Assembly (NCBI GenBank): GCA_035541775.1
Contig: DATKMP010000281.1
Location: 1 to 5,279, forward strand
Length of the DNA stretch: 5,279 nt
Reading direction: 5' to 3'
DNA from: DATKMP01 sp035541775
Lineage (GTDB): Bacteria; Bacteroidota; Ignavibacteria; UBA10030
Part shown: positions 1-5,083 of the stretch, one piece after another
Position numbering within the stretch: position 1 is the stretch's first letter
Layout: each line of letters opens with the position of its first letter
Made by a program: the position numbers and the translations under genes
Notes under the pieces: generated by a model
The model's input: the letters and a program-made list of their open reading frames with translations, nothing else
Database searches by the model: none
What the model was told of the DNA's origin: nothing

Positions 1-95
1 AAGGTTAGGTTTATTTTTTTGGTTTGGTTTAGATTGTATTTAATGACCGAGAAACAATACAATGCAATATGAAGTTATAAAAAAATAGTTTATCC
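1..95 (+). repeat. Intergenic promoter-bearing repeat, copy A (left end cut by window)
   Basis: This is the first of three copies of an intergenic repeat. It opens with AAGGTTAGGTT (1-11), followed by a 20-base T-rich spacer and then a block (32-82) that aligns without gaps to 2682-2732 of copy C (39 of 51 identical by eye). The shared AGTTTATCC (87-95) extends the match to copy C beyond the TTATAAAA block. The left half seen in copies B and C (hairpin before AAGGTTAGGTT) would lie upstream of the window. It sits 79 bases before the start of the Asp-box protein and supplies that gene's likely promoter. Confidence 0.75.
34..63 (+). promoter_or_regulatory. Predicted sigma70-like promoter of the Asp-box/T9SS gene
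   Basis: A TTGTAT -35-like hexamer (34-39), an 18-base spacer and a TACAAT -10-like hexamer (58-63) lie at the same place in the repeat as in the other two copies. Predicted transcription would start near 70, leaving a leader of about 100 bases before the ATG at 174. Conservation of the -10 box among copies that differ around it supports the call. Start-site mapping is absent, and some members of the Bacteroidota use a different promoter consensus. Confidence 0.5.
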
Positions 96-173
96 CGATT
101 CATCAGGATTGTATAACATTTTTTACTGACGTTAGCTACAACTTCCTGTTTCAGAAGAAAGGAGTCTGATCTC

Positions 174-1454
174 ATGAGAGTCTTTTTCCTTATTTTGAGT
201 CTTTGCGTAACTTTGATGATGATTCCAGCAACCGAGTCTAAAGCTCAGTGGGTATCAACAACTAATTTTACTACCGACATTATTACTTGTCTCACTACCA
301 ATGAAGTCGAGCTTTTTGCCGGAACATCAAAAGGAACAATTTTCAGTACTGCAGATAATGGATCTACATGGACGCTCAGAGATTCTGGCCTAACGTGCAC
401 GTCTATATTTACTGTTGCATTTCAGGGTAGTGTTCTTTTTGCGGGAACAGATAGCGGAGTATGTAAATCTACCAACAATGGCAATCTCTGGTCAAAATCA
501 AGTGAAGGTCTCTCTCAGAGCAGCATTCATGCAATTGCGGTCAATGATACATTCATCTTCGCCGCTACAGATCATGGCATCTTCCGATCTTCTGACAGCG
601 GAAGATATTGGCATGAAGCAGATAGTGGTCTCACATCCACCCGTGTTTCATCGCTTGCGATAAGCGACACGAACCTGATCGCCGGTACCGCAGGAGGAGG
701 AGTTTTCATTTCTAAAGATAACGGCAGATATTGGTCGGGCGTTTACTCACGACCAGGATCCTTCTCCGTAGGTAAATTGCTCGTGAACAATGCTATGGTC
801 TATGCATCCTTTGGCTACGCACCACCTTATGTCGCTTATTATGCCGGTGTATGTGTATCGAACGATTACGGTAATAGCTGGAAGCTGGGTTATTCGTATG
901 GCAGCATTGAAGGGGCAGGCATGATCGTCTATGATTTTGCGTCAAGTGGAACGCAGCTATTTGAAGCAGCCAGTTTTCAAGCATTTGGAAATCCATCGAT
1001 CAATGGCGTTTTTTTATCGCGGGATTCTGCAATGAGTTGGTCAAATGTCTCAACTGGTCTTCAAGATTCCAATGTGTGTTCTCTTGCAATATCCGGTTCA
1101 TGGCTTTTTGCCGGAACTTACCAAGCTGGAGTTTGGAAACGCTCTCTCTCCGAGATGATTGCAAGCATCAGCGATCATAACACATTGCCTGAAAAATTTT
1201 TACTTTTACAAAATTATCCCAATCCGTTTAACCCGACGACAACAATACGTTATCAACTTCCTGCAGCCAGTAATGTGTCGCTTAAGGTTTATGATATTCT
1301 TGGACGTGAAGTGGCATTCTTAGTGAATGAAAAACAGAATGCCGGAGCACATCAAGTTTCATTCAATGCAAATAAATTATCAAGCGGCGCATATTTTTAT
1401 AAGATTCAAGCCGGAACTTATATCTCAGTAAAGAAAATGGTACTGCTTAAATAG
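174..1454 (+). CDS. Secreted Asp-box (BNR/sortilin-like) repeat protein with T9SS C-terminal sorting domain
   Basis: The 426-residue protein is predicted to be exported and then secreted or anchored at the cell surface by the type IX secretion system. Residues 1-25 form a signal peptide (hydrophobic core FFLILSLCVTLMMI, cleavage probably after SKA or AQ). Six Asp-box motifs of the S-x-D-x-G-x-x-W type occur at residues 58-66, 99-106, 139-146, 180-187, 229-236 and 282-289. The second has Asn for Asp and the sixth has Ala for Gly. They are spaced about 40-50 residues apart with recurring LFAGT strands, as expected for a beta-propeller. Residues 338-426 are the sorting domain: LPEKFLLLQNYPNPFNP, then KVYDILGREV, SSGAYFYKI and a basic end. 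The start is supported by AAAGGAG (158-164), nine bases before the ATG. No catalytic residues are recognised; ligand binding or adhesion is possible but unproven. It appears to be a single-gene unit driven from repeat copy A. Confidence 0.9.
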   Translation: MRVFFLILSLCVTLMMIPATESKAQWVSTTNFTTDIITCLTTNEVELFAGTSKGTIFSTADNGSTWTLRDSGLTCTSIFTVAFQGSVLFAGTDSGVCKSTNNGNLWSKSSEGLSQSSIHAIAVNDTFIFAATDHGIFRSSDSGRYWHEADSGLTSTRVSSLAISDTNLIAGTAGGGVFISKDNGRYWSGVYSRPGSFSVGKLLVNNAMVYASFGYAPPYVAYYAGVCVSNDYGNSWKLGYSYGSIEGAGMIVYDFASSGTQLFEAASFQAFGNPSINGVFLSRDSAMSWSNVSTGLQDSNVCSLAISGSWLFAGTYQAGVWKRSLSEMIASISDHNTLPEKFLLLQNYPNPFNPTTTIRYQLPAASNVSLKVYDILGREVAFLVNEKQNAGAHQVSFNANKLSSGAYFYKIQAGTYISVKKMVLLK

Positions 1455-1526
1455 TGCTTTGACGAAGCTCACAACATAATACCATCGAAACATTCATTCC
1501 GGATAGTCCTCATTGACAGATCCATC

Positions 1527-1645
1527 TCCTTCCTGAGACGATTGCTTTTCTTCATAGAAAGCGCTATGATATTCCAAGGTTAGGTTCTTGATTTAGATTG
1601 TCATGAAAGCCGTGTTGAAATATAATTCAATGTGAAATTATAAAA
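1527..1645 (+). repeat. Intergenic promoter-bearing repeat, copy B
   Basis: This copy fills most of the gap between the Asp-box gene and the methyltransferase. The segment 1537-1586 aligns without gaps to 2563-2612 of copy C (43 of 50 identical), including a 19-base identical run starting GACGATTGC and ending TTCAT, and the AAGGTTAGGTT block (1576-1586). The segment 1617-1645 matches 2704-2732 at 27 of 29 positions. Only nine bases separate AAGGTTAGGTT from GATTGT, against 20 in copy A and 69 in copy C. A hairpin with arms GCTTTTCT and AGAAAGC (one bulged T) around a TCAT loop lies at 1544-1562. No T-tract follows, so it is not a standard terminator. The left edge near 1527 is approximate. 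Confidence 0.8.
1598..1626 (+). promoter_or_regulatory. Predicted sigma70-like promoter of the methyltransferase gene
   Basis: TTGTCA (1598-1603), a 17-base spacer and a perfect TATAAT (1621-1626) make this the best promoter match of the three repeat copies. Transcription would begin near 1633, only about 17 bases before the ATG at 1650. The mRNA leader would be very short and would consist entirely of repeat sequence (GAAATTATAAAAGAAG). The call rests on consensus fit and on conservation among repeat copies. Confidence 0.55.
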
Positions 1646-1649
1646 GAAG

Positions 1650-2480
1650 ATGTCTGATAAACAAACAAGTCGAACGGCATTCGGAGCGGCGTATATGCGT
1701 GCTGCCCATCAACTGTTGGATGCACCCCCACGAATTCTTGACGACTCCGTTATCGTCACATTACTGGGAAAGCAAGTTACCGAGAGAATTCATCAGACGC
1801 GTGATGCATACCAAGCACCAGAGAGATTAGCATTACGCGCACACGTTGTTCTCCGCTCTCGTTTCGCAGAAGATCGGCTTGCATCTGCCGTTCAACGAGG
1901 TGTAACTCAATATATTATTCTTGGTGCCGGCCTCGACACGTTCGCCCTGCGGCAACCGGATTGGGCACAGCGGATGCGAATCGTAGAAGTGGATCACGCA
2001 GCGACACAAGGAACGAAACGAGACCTTCTCAAACGTGCAGGCCTCGCGATCCCGACTAACGTCCAGTTGGCTTCCGTTGATTTCGAACATGAAACGCTTC
2101 GGGAAGGCCTTATGCGCCATAAAGTTTCCTTCACGGAGCCGGCCTTCTTTTCATGGCTTGGCGTGACAATGTACCTCAACGAAGCCGCCATTGACTCGGT
2201 GTTACAGACGATTGCAGAGTTTCCTGCAACGAGCGAAGTCGTACTTACGTTTGCCAGGGCTGATGGCCCGCAATCACCATTCGATAGCAGAGCCGCGGAG
2301 GTCGGCGAGCAATGGTTGAGTTATTTCACTCCAGATTCGATCGGAGCGAAGTTGCGCGGTTTCGGATTTTCGCTGGTAGAATTTCTAACGCCAAGCGAAG
2401 CAGAGGCGAAGTATTTTCGCGACAACGAAAATTCGCTTCCCGTGCCGCGGCGAACAAACATCCTCTCCGCTCGAATATGA
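1650..2480 (+). CDS. SAM-dependent methyltransferase, TIGR00027 / leucine carboxyl methyltransferase-like family
   Basis: The 276-residue cytoplasmic protein is a class I S-adenosylmethionine methyltransferase, close to full length for the family (commonly about 260-310 residues). The N-terminal SRTAFGAAYMRAAHQLLDAPPRILDD (residues 7-32) is the family's signature opening. Motif I, QYIILGAGLDTFALR (87-101), forms the SAM-binding loop. VEVDHAATQGTKR (112-124) supplies the acidic residue that contacts the SAM ribose and the typical VDHPxTQ-like segment. SVDFE (142-146) and FSWLGVTMYL (167-176) are later core motifs. The substrate cannot be read from sequence; members act as O-methyltransferases on small molecules or have no known target. 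The start is fixed by an in-frame TAA at 1641-1643 and by the family N-terminus, although no spaced Shine-Dalgarno sequence is present. The gene is noticeably GC-richer than its neighbours (about 67% in 1921-1980), suggesting acquisition by transfer. Confidence 0.9.
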   Translation: MSDKQTSRTAFGAAYMRAAHQLLDAPPRILDDSVIVTLLGKQVTERIHQTRDAYQAPERLALRAHVVLRSRFAEDRLASAVQRGVTQYIILGAGLDTFALRQPDWAQRMRIVEVDHAATQGTKRDLLKRAGLAIPTNVQLASVDFEHETLREGLMRHKVSFTEPAFFSWLGVTMYLNEAAIDSVLQTIAEFPATSEVVLTFARADGPQSPFDSRAAEVGEQWLSYFTPDSIGAKLRGFGFSLVEFLTPSEAEAKYFRDNENSLPVPRRTNILSARI

Positions 2481-2629
2481 TTTCTCGTGGAGTCGCCGTG
2501 CACGAACGGCTAACAAACTGCATCACGCACCCGGCATTTTTATAATTCCTTCTCGCTTCATTGACGATTGCTTTTCTTCATGGAAAACACTAAGTTAATT
2601 CAAGGTTAGGTTTATTCATATAAGATTTC

Positions 2630-2659
2630 TCTCGTTCCCAAGCTCTGTATGGAAACGAG
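2630..2659 (-). repeat. Short palindromic hairpin element (GTTCCCAAGCTC type), copy 1, inside repeat copy C
   Basis: CTCGTTCCC (2631-2639) pairs with GGAAACGAG (2651-2659) with a single C/A mismatch, closing a loop of about ten bases. Read on the minus strand, 2657-2630 matches 3589-3616 of the plus strand at 24 of 28 positions, including the shared core CAGAGCTTGGGA. Short repeats of this CGTTCCCAA...TTGGGAACGAG type are, from general recollection, dispersed in intergenic DNA of several phyla. Here it splits the larger repeat, so it probably inserted later. Confidence 0.7.
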
Positions 2660-2683
2660 CAATATTGTCACAAAGGTTTTTGA

Positions 2684-2713
2684 TTGTAGTTAATGATTGC
2701 AGAGAAATATAAT
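2684..2713 (+). promoter_or_regulatory. Predicted sigma70-like promoter of the exported-protein gene at 2815
   Basis: TTGTAG (2684-2689), an 18-base spacer and a perfect TATAAT (2708-2713) lie in the conserved right half of repeat copy C. Initiation would fall near 2720, giving a leader of about 95 bases. The hairpin element inserted upstream (2630-2659) leaves both boxes intact, so the promoter could still work. Confidence 0.5.
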
Positions 2714-2814
2714 GCAAAGTGAAATTATAAAACAGTTTATCCAAATTTAGTGTGACGATATTGATTCGTTACGGAAGTTTCGCGTGATCGGTATCTAACG
2801 AAAGAGAAAAAATT

Positions 2815-3471
2815 ATGAAGAATGCTCTTTTATTAATTTTCATTAGCTTCGCTTTTTTAGGCAACTCGCCGTTTGATAGAGTAAAATATGTCCCTCCTTC
2901 GACCTGGAAACTCCTCGACAAAAAGAATTCTGATTCAGTTGCAAGTTGTTTGAACTCAGTGAAAAAGATCAAACTAAAAGGACACACCCTTTACGCTAAC
3001 GCAGTTATTCGATGTTATAAAGTTCCAGAGTATATAGATATAAACCAAGCAGATGATATTGTTTCCGCTCATTCAGGTGGAGCCAAATATCTACTAAGCG
3101 CGATGGATGGCAATAATTGGAAAACATATTTGCTCACAGGAGATCAGGATGGTGAACAATACATAATGCTCTATAGAATTGGCATTTATAAGGGACTAAG
3201 TTTTGAGTTCGCTTTAGGATTTCCACATGACAGATCGAATAAGGATGCCGGGGCAATGAAAGTGCTTACTCTTCCTTCAGATCTTGTTGTGGATGAGAAA
3301 ATATCTGGGATATACTGTTCTCCGAATGAAATAAAATTTTTCATCGATGAGTTCAATTCTGTCTGTAATTCTATGGAAATCGATGGTATGAAAACATTTC
3401 AAGCTAAAATTATATTAGTGGATCCTCCTACGGACGCAAAATATTTTAGAGATACAACACTTTCGCACTGA
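2815..3471 (+). CDS. Exported protein of unknown function (218 aa)
   Basis: I do not recognise this family. Residues 1-16 (MKNALLLIFISFAFLG) form a short signal peptide or anchor with no lipobox cysteine, so export to the periplasm or beyond is expected. The mature part is mixed alpha/beta in appearance, with strand-like stretches (HTLYANAVIRCYKV, KYLLSAM, WKTYLLTG, QYIMLYRIGIY, LSFEFALGFP) ending in FQAKIILVDPP. Four cysteines (45, 67, 168, 184) could form disulphides in an oxidising compartment. No T9SS sorting tail, transmembrane segment after the signal, or known catalytic motif is visible. AAAGAG (2801-2806), eight bases before the ATG, is an acceptable ribosome binding site and supports this start. 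It is likely a single-gene unit transcribed from repeat copy C. Confidence 0.75.
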   Translation: MKNALLLIFISFAFLGNSPFDRVKYVPPSTWKLLDKKNSDSVASCLNSVKKIKLKGHTLYANAVIRCYKVPEYIDINQADDIVSAHSGGAKYLLSAMDGNNWKTYLLTGDQDGEQYIMLYRIGIYKGLSFEFALGFPHDRSNKDAGAMKVLTLPSDLVVDEKISGIYCSPNEIKFFIDEFNSVCNSMEIDGMKTFQAKIILVDPPTDAKYFRDTTLSH

Positions 3472-3536
3472 CATTGAATGTGCAAACATCATTATAAAAG
3501 CATCAACTATTCTGCATTATCATCTATTTTATTAGT

Positions 3537-3581
3537 TGAAGCGCTGCTTCATTAACAATATCAACGGAAGCAGAGCTTCCG
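3537..3581 (+). repeat. Pair of perfect small hairpins upstream of the 168-aa exported-protein gene
   Basis: TGAAGC (3537-3542) pairs with GCTTCA (3546-3551) across a GCT loop, and CGGAAGC (3565-3571) pairs with GCTTCCG (3575-3581) across an AGA loop. Both stems share the GAAGC/GCTTC core, so arms of one hairpin could pair with arms of the other, giving alternative folds. The second hairpin sits immediately before the GTTCCCAA element at 3589 and may be part of the same composite repeat. No T-tract follows either stem, so neither is a classic terminator for the gene ending at 3471. The rest of this gap (3472-3536) contains only ATTATAAAAG (3491-3500), recalling the right end of the larger repeat, which may be chance. 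Confidence 0.55.
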
Positions 3582-3588
3582 GCAGCAA

Positions 3589-3616
3589 CGTTCCCAACCA
3601 GAGCTTGGGAGCGAGA
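3589..3616 (+). repeat. Short palindromic hairpin element (GTTCCCAAGCTC type), copy 2
   Basis: CGTTCCCAA (3589-3597) pairs with TTGGGAGCG (3605-3613) at all nine positions, one of them a G-T wobble, across a seven-base loop. It is the inverted counterpart of 2630-2657 (24 of 28 identical). It lies 27 bases before the next start codon, so if transcribed it would be in the 5' leader close to the ribosome binding site. Confidence 0.7.
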
Positions 3617-3642
3617 AGAAAAAAGATTAAAAAGGTTCAAGC

Positions 3643-4149
3643 ATGAAGAAATCGTATTTTATTCTTTTAATGTTGGTCTGCATGTTTGGAAATTTGTTTG
3701 CGGGATCATTGGATTCTTTGATCGAACAGGATGAATACCATAAAAATGGTCTTGATGTTCTATTTTTTATGATTGCTGACACGGGCTTCTATCAAAAGTG
3801 GGCGACTGCTGATACTCCTCACATTGTCACAGTCGTCAAATTTAAACGGGGGCAAGCAGCACTTCCGATAATAATCTTCGGAACAGACGGCAAGGATGAT
3901 AGTGGTAATGCCAATCTGACCTGTGACCTAACTGTGATTAAACCAGATGGCTCTATCTACGCCCACTTCGACAATTTGATAGTCTGGAAAGATGAGCCCG
4001 CACCAACGATGGAACTCTCGTGGTCTCGTGCCGAGATTTGGATTGAGCAGAAGGATCCTTTGGGAATCTACAGGGTCCATGCGATTGTCCACGACAATAA
4101 TAAGAAGGTGAATGTAGACTTAAACCTTTCTTTCTTAGTTGAAGGATAA
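3643..4149 (+). CDS. Exported protein of unknown function, probable beta-sandwich (168 aa)
   Basis: Residues 1-20 form a clear signal peptide (MKKSYFILLMLVCMFGNLFA, cleavage before GSLDS). No lipobox or sorting tail follows, so the protein is probably periplasmic. The rest alternates short strands: HIVTVVKFKRG, LPIIIFGTDGKDDSGNANLTCDLTVIKPDGSIYAHFDNLIVWK, and a C-terminal DPLGIYRVHAIVHDNNKKVNVDLNLSFLVEG. The pattern 'TVxxPDGSxY' followed by 'DPxGxYxVxxxVxD' is the layout of small immunoglobulin-like or macroglobulin-like domains in which strands end in a 'Y-x-V' pair. This is an inference from pattern, not a family assignment. Similar small secreted proteins occur widely as orphan accessory genes. 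The start is preceded by AAAGG (3631-3635), seven bases away. Only palindromic hairpins, and no copy of the promoter repeat, lie upstream. Confidence 0.75.
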   Translation: MKKSYFILLMLVCMFGNLFAGSLDSLIEQDEYHKNGLDVLFFMIADTGFYQKWATADTPHIVTVVKFKRGQAALPIIIFGTDGKDDSGNANLTCDLTVIKPDGSIYAHFDNLIVWKDEPAPTMELSWSRAEIWIEQKDPLGIYRVHAIVHDNNKKVNVDLNLSFLVEG

Positions 4150-4300
4150 CATACCAAATGCATTTTTACTTCTTAACCCAAACCAATAAATAGATAAAAA
4201 GAGAAAAAAGATGCTCTATTATGGTATCTCAAGTACTCATTATTCACCGCACTAAAATCTAAATTAATATCAACACTTTCATCAATCTGAATAGCATACC

Positions 4301-5083
4301 ATGAAACCAACACATAAAATTCTTTTGACAACCATTATTTCTTTTGGGTTATTTTATTTCCTGAATAAATTATATTTTCATGCCCTCGATGGATATTTGT
4401 TTGGAGTTCTTTCTAATAATAATATTAGTTTTTTACTCGCTTATAGTATTGTCGGTGTGCCGCTGTTTATCGGGCTGCTGATCATTCATAAACCCCAGGA
4501 AATCCTCAAGAGTCTCGGGCTTGCGAAAGGATTTTTCACAGGATTTCTTTTTGCATTCATCGTATGCCTGCCCATGCTCGTCGGGTTTTCGTTCTTTTTA
4601 ACGTTCAACTCCGGCATCACGTTTCATAAAATTTTTACCGGCGTTCTCCTCGCGGCATTTTTTGAGGAAATGTATTTTCGGGGAGTATTATTCGGGCAGC
4701 TCTTTCGGTTCACGAAAATGGGATTTCTCCCCTCCGTCCTTGTGTGCGCCTTGCTGTTTGCGTTAGGCCACTTATGGCAGAGCACCGATGCTGCAATACT
4801 TATAGGAATTTTTACAACGACATTTCTCGGCGCAATGTTCTTTGCATGGTTGTACATCGAGTGGGACAATAATTTATGGGTGCCGATGGGCTTGCATTTA
4901 TTTATGAATCTCTATTGGGATTTGTTTTCCGGTGCGAATGCGTTAGGCAATGCCTCTTCGAATGTCTTCAGGATTATAACCATTGCCTTCGCTGTTATCG
5001 GAACACTGCGTTATAAAAAACGAAAAGGGAAACCGCTTAGTATAACACTCGATACGTTGTGGATGAAAAAGGAACACTCATGA
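4301..5083 (+). CDS. CPBP family intramembrane metalloprotease (CAAX/Abi type)
   Basis: The 260-residue integral membrane protein has about seven hydrophobic segments, near residues 7-27, 42-62, 77-101, 112-120, 144-156, 164-186 and 222-236. All family motifs are present in order: motif 1 EExxxR as E122-E123-M-Y-F-R127 followed by G; motif 2 FxxxH as F153-A-L-G-H157; and motif 3 HxxxN as H199-L-F-M-N203. The glutamates and histidines form the active site of this glutamate-type metalloprotease fold (Pfam PF02517, which includes Rce1 and MroQ). Substrates cannot be deduced; relatives process prenylated proteins, or peptides and bacteriocin-linked factors in bacteria. No Shine-Dalgarno sequence precedes the ATG at 4301, and no clear promoter is visible in 4150-4300. 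The stop codon overlaps the start of a second membrane protease gene, indicating co-translation. Confidence 0.92.
   Translation: MKPTHKILLTTIISFGLFYFLNKLYFHALDGYLFGVLSNNNISFLLAYSIVGVPLFIGLLIIHKPQEILKSLGLAKGFFTGFLFAFIVCLPMLVGFSFFLTFNSGITFHKIFTGVLLAAFFEEMYFRGVLFGQLFRFTKMGFLPSVLVCALLFALGHLWQSTDAAILIGIFTTTFLGAMFFAWLYIEWDNNLWVPMGLHLFMNLYWDLFSGANALGNASSNVFRIITIAFAVIGTLRYKKRKGKPLSITLDTLWMKKEHS

Larger units (their letters stand above)
2547..2742 (+). repeat. Intergenic promoter-bearing repeat, copy C (interrupted by a hairpin element)
   Basis: This is the longest copy and lies in the 334-base gap between the methyltransferase and the next gene. It contains the left half (2563-2612, with AAGGTTAGGTT at 2602-2612), then a 69-base spacer, then the right half (2682-2732) and AGTTTATCC (2734-2742), which is shared with copy A. 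The spacer is 49 bases longer than in copy A, and the excess coincides with an inserted GTTCCCAAGCTC-type hairpin. The left hairpin is kept here with changed arms (CTTTTCT, loop TCAT, GGAAAA), so base pairing survives sequence change. The rest of the gap holds a weak 5-bp hairpin without a T-tract (2495-2510) and the leader of the next gene (2743-2814), in which I see nothing further except the ribosome binding site. Confidence 0.8.

Noticed and set aside
793..996. Minus-strand open frames inside the Asp-box gene and other antisense frames (e.g. 1833-2120, 4624-4869)
   Set aside because: They lie opposite strongly supported genes and show no signal, family motif or ribosome binding site; they are shadows.
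1576..1586. Intact integron attC sites built on the GTTAGGT blocks
   Set aside because: GTTAGGT fits GTTRRRY, but copy B has no RYYYAAC partner upstream, the expected inner arms do not pair, and conservation continues about 60-130 bases downstream of the core, unlike attC.
2495..2510. Rho-independent terminator after the methyltransferase (GCCGT / ACGGC)
   Set aside because: The stem is only five base pairs and no T-tract follows.
2312..2545. Open frame overlapping the 3' end of the methyltransferase
   Set aside because: It is out of frame with a confident gene, is rich in Arg/Ser as expected from a shifted GC-rich frame, and ends in the repeat region.
1..2742. CRISPR array
   Set aside because: Only three imperfect, gap-containing copies about 1-1.6 kb apart with genes between them; no short regular spacers and no cas genes.
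2411..3450. Shared peptide AKYFRD near the C-termini of the methyltransferase and the 218-aa protein
   Set aside because: The codons differ, there is no similarity on either side and the folds are different; most likely chance.
4221..4302. ATGGTAT (4221-4227) complementary to ATACCAT (4296-4302) over the CPBP start codon
   Set aside because: A 7-bp AT-rich match across a loop of about 68 bases is expected often by chance and no other structure supports a switch.
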